Assembly (NCBI GenBank): GCA_021734725.1
Contig: JAIPIM010000028.1
Location: 1 to 19,808 of the forward strand
Direction of reading: 5' to 3'
DNA from: Minisyncoccota bacterium
GTDB lineage: Bacteria > Verrucomicrobiota > Lentisphaeria > Oligosphaerales > MVZH01
DNA length: 19,808 nucleotides
Part shown: in pieces, positions 1-6,545 of the stretch
Position numbering within the stretch: the first letter of the stretch is position 1
How the letters are laid out: each line of letters begins with the position of its first letter
The notes under the pieces: model-generated
What the model was told of the DNA's origin: nothing
What the model saw: only the letters and a program-made list of their open reading frames with translations
Database searches by the model: none
Program-made: the position numbers and the translations under genes

Positions 1-51
1 TCCCGTGTCAGGGGCAACGGAATCGCCGCCATCCTGACAACCGACGGATAA
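1..51 (+). CDS. Possible 3' end of an upstream gene (partial)
   Basis: Reading from base 1 gives 16 sense codons (SRVRGNGIAAILTTDG) and then a TAA stop at 49-51. The peptide looks protein-like, and the two other forward frames give less natural peptides. The piece is too short to assign a family, and a chance open frame of this length is quite possible. If real, the gene would lie about 93 bases upstream of the sigma factor gene on the same strand. Confidence 0.25.
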   Translation, partial: SRVRGNGIAAILTTDG

Positions 52-144
52 CAACAACAATTTCAACGAAAAATCACAACAACATCAACAAAAATTGAAT
101 CCGCGGTAAAATCGATTGGTTTTTTCACGGATTCAGGAAGACGT
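52..144 (+). promoter_or_regulatory. C/A-rich leader upstream of the sigma factor gene
   Basis: The stretch from about 49 to 100 is built of CAA, ACA and AAA runs and contains almost no G, so an RNA copy would be largely unstructured. Such leaders often favour ribosome loading. The ribosome-binding site is AGGAAG at 137-142, immediately before the ATG at 145. A TAAAAT box at 107-112 could be a -10 element, but no convincing -35 lies 16-18 bases upstream, so no promoter is claimed. Confidence 0.3.
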
Positions 145-993
145 ATGCTTTCTGACAATGACACAATGAAGCTGTACATGCAGCACATTGCCCAGTATTC
201 TCTGGTCACGCCCGAAGAGGAAGTCGAATTGGCCGCCCAGATCAGCGCAGGTTCTGACGAAGCTCGGATCAAGCTTATCCGCAGCAATTTGCGGCTGGTT
301 GTGAAGATCGCGCACGATTTCAAAGGACTGGGTCTGCCGCTTCTGGATCTCATTTCAGAGGGGAATATCGGGTTGATGCGGGCCGTCGAAAAGTTCGATC
401 CCTCAAAGGGGGCAAAACTCAGCAGTTACGCGGCCTGGTGGATCAAGCAGTCGATGAGGCGTGCCTTGGCAAATCAGTCCCGCACCATTCGTATACCCGT
501 GCAGTCGGCCACCAAAATCAGCAAAATCCAGAATGCGCGTGCCAAGTTGCGTGAACAGCTTGAGCGTGAACCGACAAATGCGGAAATTGCCGAAGCAGTG
601 AACCTGACGGAGCGGACGGTTTCCGGTTTGCGCCTGGGCAAGACCACGACCATTTCTTTGCACGATCCTATTCAGCAAGGCGAGGAAGGGGAATTCCGCG
701 ACATTATTCCGGACGATTCAACGACATCGCCGGACGAGATTGTCCAGGACGACGAAACGCTCCGGCACATGCTGGAATTGGTGGATTGCCTGGATACTCG
801 TGAGCGCAAGATTCTGAAGTTGCGGTTCGGTCTTAATGGAGAGCGTGCCCACACGCTTGAAGAAGTCAGCCGCATCATTGGTCGGACACGTGAGCGTATT
901 CGGCAGATTCAGAATCAGGCATTGGAGAAGTTGCGGTTGATGCTCGAAGAAGAGACCCCGATATCGGAAGAGTCTCGGCTCGCCATGGGGTGA
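145..993 (+). CDS. RNA polymerase sigma factor, sigma-70 family, group 2 (RpoS/RpoD-like)
   Basis: This 282-residue protein directs RNA polymerase core to -10/-35 promoters. Region 1.2 is at about 5-40. Region 2 is at 46-118 and contains NLRLVVKIAHDF, DLISEGNIGLMRAVEKFDP and the -10 recognition helix around SSYAAWWIKQSMRRALANQ. Region 3 lies near 120-195 and includes the REPTNAEIAEAVNL linker. Region 4 is at about 212-266, with the -35 helix in LEEVSRIIGRTRERIRQIQ. It has no region 1.1 and no long non-conserved insert, so it is much shorter than a housekeeping RpoD and best fits a group 2 alternative factor. The subgroup (stationary phase, stress or other) cannot be told from sequence alone. 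The start is the ATG after AGGAAG. It stands alone, convergent with the next gene. Confidence 0.93.
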   Translation: MLSDNDTMKLYMQHIAQYSLVTPEEEVELAAQISAGSDEARIKLIRSNLRLVVKIAHDFKGLGLPLLDLISEGNIGLMRAVEKFDPSKGAKLSSYAAWWIKQSMRRALANQSRTIRIPVQSATKISKIQNARAKLREQLEREPTNAEIAEAVNLTERTVSGLRLGKTTTISLHDPIQQGEEGEFRDIIPDDSTTSPDEIVQDDETLRHMLELVDCLDTRERKILKLRFGLNGERAHTLEEVSRIIGRTRERIRQIQNQALEKLRLMLEEETPISEESRLAMG

Positions 994-1308
994 GCAAGCC
1001 CCCGCATGCAAGAGGTCGTCCGATTAAGGCAAAAGATTAAGGAGAAAGATTACGGAGTTAAAGTGTGTTTGCCTTAATCTTTTCCCTGTGTGGACACCTG
1101 AACCGACCCGCTCACACGGTCTACAGCCGCCGGATCATCTTGATGCGAGAGATCTATCTCCCTTGTCTCGAACGATTCCGGCGATTTCTATCCAAAACGA
1201 TTGCCGATTCCGCTATACACATTCATCCATCACCCACAGATTCCGCGGACGAGCCTAATCGTTCACCCCAACGGATCCCAGGGTATGTCTGTGCGTCCCA
1301 ATCTATAA
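994..1308. other. Convergent intergenic region, no gene seen
   Basis: These 315 bases separate the tails of the sigma factor gene (+) and the glycosyltransferase gene (-). The notable content is the inverted-repeat cluster at 1022-1083. I see no convincing coding frame, RNA gene or promoter in the remainder (about 1084-1308). Confidence 0.6.
1022..1083. terminator. Probable bidirectional terminator with two mutually exclusive hairpins
   Basis: AAAAGATTAAGG (1031-1042) is a perfect inverted repeat of CCTTAATCTTTT (1072-1083), with a 29-base loop. A second perfect pair, GATTAAGGCA (1022-1031) with TGCCTTAATC (1070-1079), uses the same right arm, so the two stems compete. The 12-bp stem ends in UUUU in the RNA of either strand, which suits a site between two convergent genes. 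The stem is AT-rich and the loop long, so terminator strength is uncertain. The left arm lies in a short direct-repeat array (GATTAAGG, GATTAAGG, GATTACGG). Confidence 0.5.
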
Positions 1309-3216
1309 TCAATCCCCCCTTGCTTTCACCTCCGGGGGTTTCCGCCAGACGGTTTCAACGGCGCACTCTCCCGTCACTGACAATTCTTCCCCGTCAGCGC
1401 GCACCATCTCTGTGCGTCCGTATCGACGCCCGAGATCCACGATCGTATATGTTTCACCGTTCGATTGGGTACGGCATAAGATGTTAAGCCGCAGCAGACC
1501 GGGGGCTGTGATCCGCACCGGTTTAATGGTCAGTTCCACCCATTGGACTTGACTCCTTGGCGCCATGAGGCTTGTGCGGCGCCCAAGTTCTCGATGGGCC
1601 AGATATGCCCCGATGGTCACGTTTCCTCCCTGGGGCAGAACCACCGGGAAACGGATGCCCTGGAGAAGGGCTTCATGTTCGGCAATAAGGGGAGGGATGT
1701 TGAAATCTTTGCGCACGCGCAACCCCTGTTCAGGAATGGGTTGCAATTGCCATCTTCCAAGTACCGGCGCGCTGTGATCGAATAGACGCCAAGTGTCTTC
1801 CATTTCAGCCAGGACGCCGTGCGGCCGAGCATGCGCCACCACATACGGTTCCAAGTGTACTCGATACGTTTCGAAGCCGGCATATACAAGGCATGCGGCC
1901 GCGGTTGTTGTCCCGAGCCAGACAAGAAGCCGTTTCGCGAACGGTCTCCTGTCCTGGTATGCCTCTGCGCATCGGATGAGTTCCTCTGCCGCGGCCCCCG
2001 CAAACACGCACAGGATAGGTACCATGGGCAGCCGGAAACGCGCCAGTACGTAGAAGACAAGAGTAGCCCCGCAATGGGCAAGGACGATCCAGTAGGCGAG
2101 CAGTCTGCGTGGGTACCGCCGCGACCGCGGCATCCATACGGTCATACCGGTAAGGCCGAGGGTTCCTATAATACCGAAGCGCAGCAGGAACGGCAGGTTT
2201 AGAACCGCGGAATCCGCATACTGTCCGATATAAACATTGTTGGGAATCTCCCACTGGTTCCAGTAGAGCAAGAGCATGCGGAACTTCAGTTCGGCAAAAG
2301 CCAGCGGTTCGCGTCGGATCCATTGCACGATATTCTGTCGGACGGGGACACGGTCCTCTCCCGGTGCGGAGGCTTCTTTCATCCAAGCCCGATAGGTTGG
2401 CGGATAATACATTGCGCCGGGAATGCCGGGGGGTGCTTCCGGTGTATTTCCCAGAGCGAGAACCGCGTCTTGCGCGGTGGAAGGGCCTGTCCAACGTCCG
2501 GTGGCCTGATAATTATGGATCGCGAAAGGCAGTTGAGGAAGGTAGAAGAGAGCGAGAAACAGTGGCAGGCATGGTGCCAGTGCCCGAAACCGGTGTCGGT
2601 ATGTCCATAGCAAAAGAATGAGGATGCCGGGCACCAGCAGTATCATATTGCCTCTTGTCAATGTTGTCAGGCCGGCGACCAGCCCCACCAGCCCCCACCG
2701 CCAGAGGGTTGGATTTTTGGCGGCTGACAGTGTTAGATACGTGAGTAGGGTCAGGAGGAAGGCGAGCAGAACCGCTAGAAGCGCGAATGGTGTATAGAAG
2801 ATGTGGAATTGTGCCATTGCCAATGCGATTGCCGCGAAAATACCGGTACGGCGCCCGAAAAGTCGCGCACCAAGCATGCCGATCAGCCAAATAGTGCAGG
2901 CGCCAAGCACGGCTTGGGCTAAAGATACAGCGAGTGAGAGATTGCCTAAAAGGATACGGACCGCTGGAATGAAGACGGCATAGTAAAACGGTTGGTAATA
3001 GAATGTTGTTGGGATCTGACCGTTCAGGATATCGTCGGCGAGCTTGTTGTAAGTGGCCATGTCCGTGACCGAGAGGGGTGCCCTAACCGCCGGGGCATTG
3101 CGCTGTTCAAGGCAGAACCAGAGACGCAGGACAAAACCGAGGAGGCAGATGCCCAAGAGGAGGGCGCGGAAGATCCATGTGCGTCTTTGTTTGTTTGGTA
3201 TGGAGATGGTACGCAT
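1309..3216 (-). CDS. Polytopic membrane glycosyltransferase, GT39/ArnT-like (GT-C fold)
   Basis: This 635-residue protein probably transfers a sugar from a polyprenyl-phosphate donor to a lipid or protein acceptor on the outer face of the inner membrane. A first transmembrane helix (about 14-35) is followed by the loop PLSVTDMATYNKLADDIL, where Asp52 sits at the place of the catalytic acidic residue of GT-C enzymes. Repeated hydrophobic helices run to about 450, including LARFRLPMVPIL near 391-402, a common late-helix pattern of this family. Residues from about 455 onward form a soluble, beta-rich tail, probably periplasmic. The ATG is preceded by only a weak GGGA site, but the next in-frame ATG would remove helix 1 and Asp52. 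Donor and acceptor are unknown, and no adjacent gene supplies a pathway context. Confidence 0.75.
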   Translation of the reverse strand: MRTISIPNKQRRTWIFRALLLGICLLGFVLRLWFCLEQRNAPAVRAPLSVTDMATYNKLADDILNGQIPTTFYYQPFYYAVFIPAVRILLGNLSLAVSLAQAVLGACTIWLIGMLGARLFGRRTGIFAAIALAMAQFHIFYTPFALLAVLLAFLLTLLTYLTLSAAKNPTLWRWGLVGLVAGLTTLTRGNMILLVPGILILLLWTYRHRFRALAPCLPLFLALFYLPQLPFAIHNYQATGRWTGPSTAQDAVLALGNTPEAPPGIPGAMYYPPTYRAWMKEASAPGEDRVPVRQNIVQWIRREPLAFAELKFRMLLLYWNQWEIPNNVYIGQYADSAVLNLPFLLRFGIIGTLGLTGMTVWMPRSRRYPRRLLAYWIVLAHCGATLVFYVLARFRLPMVPILCVFAGAAAEELIRCAEAYQDRRPFAKRLLVWLGTTTAAACLVYAGFETYRVHLEPYVVAHARPHGVLAEMEDTWRLFDHSAPVLGRWQLQPIPEQGLRVRKDFNIPPLIAEHEALLQGIRFPVVLPQGGNVTIGAYLAHRELGRRTSLMAPRSQVQWVELTIKPVRITAPGLLRLNILCRTQSNGETYTIVDLGRRYGRTEMVRADGEELSVTGECAVETVWRKPPEVKARGD

Positions 3217-3272
3217 GTAAGTCCCGTGACGTTTCGCCGATGACTAAGTAATATCGGTCCAGTGCGGTCAGA

Positions 3273-3288
3273 GGCAAGGCGCCATCCA
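3273..3288 (-). promoter_or_regulatory. Weak sigma-54-type promoter candidate before the glycosyltransferase gene
   Basis: Read on the minus strand, 3288 to 3273 is TGGATGGCGCCTTGCC. It has the GG-N10-GC spacing of sigma-54 promoters, with TGG at -24 and TTGC at -12, but the rest of the -24 box does not match TGGCAC. The predicted start, near 3262, is about 46 bases before the ATG. GG-N10-GC is common by chance in GC-rich DNA, so this is only a candidate. Confidence 0.22.
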
Positions 3289-3365
3289 AATCGCGTTGAT
3301 GGGACGGCGATTCGTTTTTTTTGGCGGGAATGGTTGGTGTTTACTGAGGGGGTAGATTAAACCGA

Positions 3366-3515
3366 GGTCGCCGCGTGGAAGCGCCTCCCACATTTGGGTC
3401 CGGATAACGTGTGGTTGAGTGGTCGCCGCGTGGAAGCGCCTCCCACATTTGGGTCCGGATAACGTGTGGTTGAGTGGTCGCCGCGTGGAAGCGCCTCCCA
3501 CATTTGGGCCTGGAT
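3366..3515. repeat. Tandem 55-bp repeat, 2.6 copies, REP-like core
   Basis: Copy 1 (3366-3420) and copy 2 (3421-3475) are identical over 55 bases. Copy 3 (from 3476) matches perfectly to 3508 and then decays over GGAT near 3515. Each copy begins GGTCGCCGCGTGGAAGCGCC and contains GTGGAAGCGCCTCCCAC, an imperfect inverted repeat. On the minus strand the core reads GTGGGAGGCGCTTCCACGCG, which resembles the GTGGGAG...CTTCCA...CGCGA type of dispersed REP element found in many gammaproteobacteria and in environmental genomes. The remaining 20 or so bases of each unit (TCCGGATAACGTG...) are unique-looking spacer copied along with the core. Confidence 0.85.
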
Positions 3516-3611
3516 GGTCCCTTCGGTATAGATTTGGTTTCGCTGTGGGGAACGAACGTCCAGACCCCGGAACGGCTTTTATGTTTACAATGTCAGCAAA
3601 TTTTCGCCGGC

Positions 3612-4847
3612 TTACTGGGAATCGACCTGTTGCTCGGGTTTTTCCGACAGCACCGGCAGAAGGATATGGGCGCATGTACCTTGTCCGGGGCGGGATTCCA
3701 GCGTAATAGAGCCGTTGTGTTCTTCGACAATGCGTTTGCATATTGCGAGGCCGAGACCGGTGCCCTTGTCTTTCTCCTTAGTTGAGAAGAACGGGGCGAA
3801 GATTTGTTCCATTTGATCGTGCGGGATTCCGGGACCATTATCGCGAACGGTAATCTCGATAGTGTCTTCTTCTTCTGTGTATTGCGCGGGGATCAGGCGT
3901 GTTGCCAAGGCAAGGTGTTTGTCTCGGTCCTGGTCTTCCATGGCTTCGACAGCGTTGGAGACGAGATTGTAGAACACCTGCTGGAGGGGGGCAGGTTGGA
4001 GCCATATTTTCGGGAGTCCCTCCTGGAACTTTGTTTCCAGAGAAATGTCTTGGGCGCGAACACGTACACGCAAGACGAACAATGCGTCCTCGATCACTCC
4101 ATTGATAGAGTCCTGATCCCAGTTTCGCCGCGAGTTGCGTGCGTAGTCCAGGAAATTACGAGTGAGTCGCATGCACCGTTCGATTTGTTCTTTGATAATA
4201 TCGAGGAATTCCTGTTTTTCTTCAATGGGCGTATCTTCGTGTTTGATCAGGGAGTCTTCAAGCAGCGCGATGTATCCGCGAAGCACGCTGATGGGGTTAT
4301 TTAGGTCATGGATCATTTCAGCGGACAGTTCGCCGATAGATGCGCGCTGATTGAGTTCCTGGATTTGTCCTTCGAGTTGCCGGTTCATGTCGGTCAGTCT
4401 GCTGACGGCATGAGAATTCTCCTGGCGTTTTCTGGCCTCGGCAAGAGCGCGGGCCACCACATTCCGAATGTCTTCGACGTCATACGGCTTATTGATGTAA
4501 TCGAACGCTCCGGCACGCACAGCTTCCTGGGCCGTTTGCAGCGTACCGTATCCGGTGATCAGTATCACGGGTAAATCAGGGAATCGTTCTTTTACGGCCT
4601 TCATAAGGTCTACCCCGGTCATCACCGGCATACGGATATCCGTGATGACCATGTCGAGGACGCTGGACTCGAAGCAATCGAGCGCCTCTTTGCCGTTGTT
4701 GGCGGTGACCACTGTATAGTTTGGTTCGAGAATCAGTTTCAACGATTCCCGGGGTCCAATTTCGTCGTCCACAACCAATATGGTTGCGAGTTTTTCTTCT
4801 TGTCCGACAGTATCTGTCATTTTCTCTACGGTCCCCTGTGTTGCCAT
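3612..4847 (-). CDS. Receiver-histidine kinase protein (REC-HisKA-HATPase)
   Basis: This 411-residue cytoplasmic signalling protein has an N-terminal receiver and a C-terminal kinase. The receiver (about 21-135) has the acidic pair Asp27/Asp28, phosphoacceptor Asp70 in VITDIRMP, Thr98 and Lys120 in INKPYD, so it looks fully functional. A short coiled segment (about 138-168) leads to the dimerisation helix with His180 in EMIHDLNNP. The ATPase part has the N box VFYNLVSNAVEAM (Asn298), G1 DNGPGI (336-341) and G2 GTGLGLAI (362-369). It has no membrane segment, so its input is probably phosphorylation by another kinase. The start chosen is the ATG at 4847, seven bases after GGAGGGG; an upstream in-frame start at 4901 lacks such a site and would run into the 4885-4922 hairpin. 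It lies 94 bases downstream of the porin gene, same strand. It has no dedicated output regulator beside it; the NtrC-type protein at 13971 is the nearest candidate. Confidence 0.9.
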   Translation of the reverse strand: MATQGTVEKMTDTVGQEEKLATILVVDDEIGPRESLKLILEPNYTVVTANNGKEALDCFESSVLDMVITDIRMPVMTGVDLMKAVKERFPDLPVILITGYGTLQTAQEAVRAGAFDYINKPYDVEDIRNVVARALAEARKRQENSHAVSRLTDMNRQLEGQIQELNQRASIGELSAEMIHDLNNPISVLRGYIALLEDSLIKHEDTPIEEKQEFLDIIKEQIERCMRLTRNFLDYARNSRRNWDQDSINGVIEDALFVLRVRVRAQDISLETKFQEGLPKIWLQPAPLQQVFYNLVSNAVEAMEDQDRDKHLALATRLIPAQYTEEEDTIEITVRDNGPGIPHDQMEQIFAPFFSTKEKDKGTGLGLAICKRIVEEHNGSITLESRPGQGTCAHILLPVLSEKPEQQVDSQ

Positions 4848-4884
4848 GAGAGAGCCCCTCCGGTGCGACTTTACACGCCGGCTG

Positions 4885-4922
4885 TCGCGCACGCCCGACA
4901 CAGGTGTGTCACGCGTGCGCGA
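4885..4922 (-). terminator. Strong 38-bp hairpin between the porin and kinase genes (no U-tract)
   Basis: TCGCGCACGC (4885-4894) pairs with GCGTGCGCGA (4913-4922), and GACACA (4897-4902) pairs with TGTGTC (4905-4910). The result is an 18-bp stem with one two-base mismatch and a two-base centre. It begins 19 bases after the porin stop codon. No T-run follows on the minus strand, so it is not a classical intrinsic terminator. It may act as an mRNA 3'-end stabiliser or attenuator, limiting read-through from the porin gene into the kinase gene. The structure is clear; the function is inferred. Confidence 0.6.
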
Positions 4923-4941
4923 CTATGCGCGGATTGCCTTC

Positions 4942-6219
4942 CTAAAACTGATAGCGGAATCCCACCGAAACGTAGAACGACAGAGCGTCGTACTCACCAC
5001 TGTAATCACTGCCGTTCGCTCCGCCATCCGGGTCTGAGATGGTTCGTTCTTCGGCGTATGCCACGATTGTCGCGACATCCACCGTCAGTTTATCCGTCCA
5101 TTTATAGCCTGTTCCAAGGGCGAGTGCATGCGTATCACCGGTGGGCAGGGATGGTTCGGCTGTTTCTCCCGGCACGGGTGTTTCATTAAATCCGTAGCCT
5201 GCCCGAACCGTCCATTTGTCATTGACCGCATATTCGCCGCCCAGCATGATGAGCCAGCTGTCCTCCCAGCGTGTAGGCATTGAAGTGGTTCCGGCGGATA
5301 TATACGGCGGGGATCCTTTCAGCGTGAAATCCTGCGTTTCGCGGGTGGACCATTGTTGCCACTCGGCCGCGAGTTCCAGCCGCAGTTTTTGGGTGGCCTG
5401 CCACATAATGCCGCCGGCAACCACTTGTGGGTATTCGATATCCGCATCCAGTCCGGACCGCAGGTATGTTAATTTGTACCACGGGAATCCCATGGCAGGG
5501 ACCGCGACTTGGTCAAGCTGCATATCTCCGTCGTAGGACACGGTGACTTGGCTGCGGTAGCCGAGGCCGAGGCGGACGGTATCGGTGGCTTGGTATTGCA
5601 ATCCGATATTGTAGCCCCAGCCGTCGCCATCTGCATCGATGTCCTGTTCGCCATCCGGTTCACCCGGAGGATTCATGACTTTGTTGCGCATTTTAACGCG
5701 ACTTTCAAAGTAATTTATTCCTGCGCCCAGCGACAGCTTATCGTTGACTTTCCAGGCGATGCTTGGGTTAATATTGATGAGTTCGATTTCACTCAACGTG
5801 GAATCGTAGCGTAGATCGTTGCCGTCTCCCCACATGGACCCCAAGCCGTACGGTGAGTACACGCCGACACCGAAAAACCAGTTGTCGAGGCCTTTCACCG
5901 GTGTGGCAAAGTAGAAGCTTGGAACGGTGTAATAGCGGCCGTCAGATGTCTCACTGCCTTCGACGCCGTCATAGTACGTAATGCCATGTGCAAAATAGAT
6001 GTTGCCGATCACTTCCGGGCCGGTCAGGTGCGTTAACCCCGCCGGGTTGTAATACACGGAGCTTGCGTCATCAGCCCCGGCTACGAAGGCATCAATCATG
6101 CCCATGGCACGGGTTGACTGATCCGGAATCTTAAACCCTCCGGAAAACGCTGATTCCGTTGCAAACAGTGTGACGAGCAGTGCGACCACAGGCATCTTTT
6201 TCAGGACTGTCATTTTCAT
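4942..6219 (-). CDS. Outer-membrane transport porin, OmpP1/FadL/TodX family
   Basis: This 425-residue protein is predicted to be a beta-barrel that takes up long-chain fatty acids or other hydrophobic compounds across the outer membrane. A signal peptide covers about residues 1-26 (positive MKMTVLKK, hydrophobic core VVALLVTLFA, cleavage near AFS/GG). The mature N terminus contains DQSTRAMGMIDAFVAGADDASSVYYNPAGL, split here as DQSTRAMGM and DDASSVYYNPAGL, the signature of the FadL hatch region. Alternating beta-strand patterns follow, and the chain ends in FRYQF, the usual C-terminal Phe barrel signal. The ATG at 6219 is preceded by GGAGGAAGC; an earlier in-frame start at 6258 would put a hydrophilic extension before the signal peptide. 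A near-consensus sigma-54 promoter lies at 6291-6306. It is divergent from the ketosynthase/kinase operon. The substrate is not visible in sequence. Confidence 0.9.
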   Translation of the reverse strand: MKMTVLKKMPVVALLVTLFATESAFSGGFKIPDQSTRAMGMIDAFVAGADDASSVYYNPAGLTHLTGPEVIGNIYFAHGITYYDGVEGSETSDGRYYTVPSFYFATPVKGLDNWFFGVGVYSPYGLGSMWGDGNDLRYDSTLSEIELININPSIAWKVNDKLSLGAGINYFESRVKMRNKVMNPPGEPDGEQDIDADGDGWGYNIGLQYQATDTVRLGLGYRSQVTVSYDGDMQLDQVAVPAMGFPWYKLTYLRSGLDADIEYPQVVAGGIMWQATQKLRLELAAEWQQWSTRETQDFTLKGSPPYISAGTTSMPTRWEDSWLIMLGGEYAVNDKWTVRAGYGFNETPVPGETAEPSLPTGDTHALALGTGYKWTDKLTVDVATIVAYAEERTISDPDGGANGSDYSGEYDALSFYVSVGFRYQF

Positions 6220-6290
6220 AATGCTTCCTCCATTCGTGTGTTGACGTTGTTTGGTCACGGCAGCCTGCCTCTGCCAAGCTGAGGACCTGC

Positions 6291-6306
6291 AGCAAGGTTA
6301 GTGCCG
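6291..6306 (-). promoter_or_regulatory. Sigma-54 (RpoN) promoter for the FadL-like porin gene
   Basis: On the minus strand 6306 to 6291 reads CGGCACTAACCTTGCT, against the consensus TGGCAC-N5-TTGCW. Only the first base differs, and the GG-N10-GC spacing is exact. The predicted start is near 6280, about 60 bases before the porin ATG. Known biology: sigma-54 promoters need an AAA+ activator bound upstream, and one is encoded at 13971-15338. Confidence 0.75.
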
Positions 6307-6393
6307 GTCGAGGTCTGACTGGTGTAATAAATTTATAGCGAGTAACTTAGGGTACATGTTCGAGGTTTCTGTGACGGTGGTCGGCGTGTTCAT

Positions 6394-6423
6394 TTGGACA
6401 TAAATGTTAACATCTTTGTGCAA
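6394..6423. promoter_or_regulatory. 30-bp dyad, candidate enhancer/operator for the NtrC-type regulator
   Basis: The two 15-base arms match at 12 of 15 positions. The centre is the perfect palindrome ATGTTAACAT (6404-6413), and the ends are TTGGACA and TGTGCAA. It lies at about -114 to -143 relative to the predicted sigma-54 start, where enhancer sites for NtrC-family activators usually sit. It also covers the -35 box of the promoter for the opposite operon. Which protein binds it is inference. Confidence 0.6.
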
Positions 6424-6434
6424 GGTTGTATATT
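6407..6434 (+). promoter_or_regulatory. Sigma-70-type promoter candidate for the six-gene operon
   Basis: The -35 is TTAACA (6407-6412, five of six to TTGACA), followed by a 16-base spacer and the -10 TATATT (6429-6434). The start would be near 6441, giving a leader of about 105 bases. The -35 box is inside the dyad, so a protein bound there should block polymerase. Confidence 0.5.
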
Positions 6435-6545
6435 AGGGATGCAGTGTTAGTGTACGGTGCAGGGTGTTGGTGATCGGTGTATACGGTCAGTGAAGCGGAT
6501 GTTCGTTGACTGTGCGGTGTGCGCATTTACTGCGGGAGTGAGGTT

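Larger units (their letters stand above)
3217..3611. other. Intergenic region with REP-like tandem repeats, no gene seen
   Basis: These 395 bases lie between two minus-strand genes. The centre is taken up by the 55-bp repeat array at 3366-3515. The part next to the glycosyltransferase gene (3217-3365) contains its presumed promoter and an A8 run on the minus strand (about 3313-3320). The segment 3516-3611, downstream of the kinase gene, shows no obvious terminator hairpin. Open frames that cross the repeats are made of repeat copies and have no family resemblance. Confidence 0.6.
6220..6545. other. Divergent control region between the porin and the six-gene operon
   Basis: These 326 bases hold no gene. 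They contain, from the porin side, the GGAGGAAGC ribosome site next to 6219, the sigma-54 promoter (6291-6306, -), the 30-bp dyad (6394-6423) and the sigma-70-like promoter (6407-6434, +). The last 100 or so bases (6441-6545) form a predicted operon leader with loosely repeated GTGTACGGT/GTGTATACGGT motifs and no strong hairpin that I can see. Confidence 0.75.

Noticed and set aside
107..112. TAAAAT as the -10 box of the sigma factor gene
   Set aside because: No -35-like hexamer at proper distance; left as an unassigned leader.
1065..1487. 140-codon open frame on the + strand after the sigma factor
   Set aside because: It lies partly over the hairpin cluster and partly antisense to the glycosyltransferase end, has no ribosome site, and its composition is not protein-like.
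3366..3515. CRISPR-like array
   Set aside because: The units are directly adjacent, identical over their entire 55 bases and have no variable spacers; no cas genes are nearby.
3419..3741. Open frames crossing the 55-bp repeats on both strands
   Set aside because: Their repeated peptide segments are simply translations of the DNA repeat, with no ribosome site and no family resemblance.
3804..4304. Long open frame antisense to the receiver-kinase gene
   Set aside because: It is a shadow of a strongly conserved kinase on the other strand; the peptide shows no domain.
6332..6337. TATAAA on the minus strand as a sigma-70 -10 box for the porin
   Set aside because: No acceptable -35 hexamer at 16-18 bases; the sigma-54 element closer to the gene is far better.
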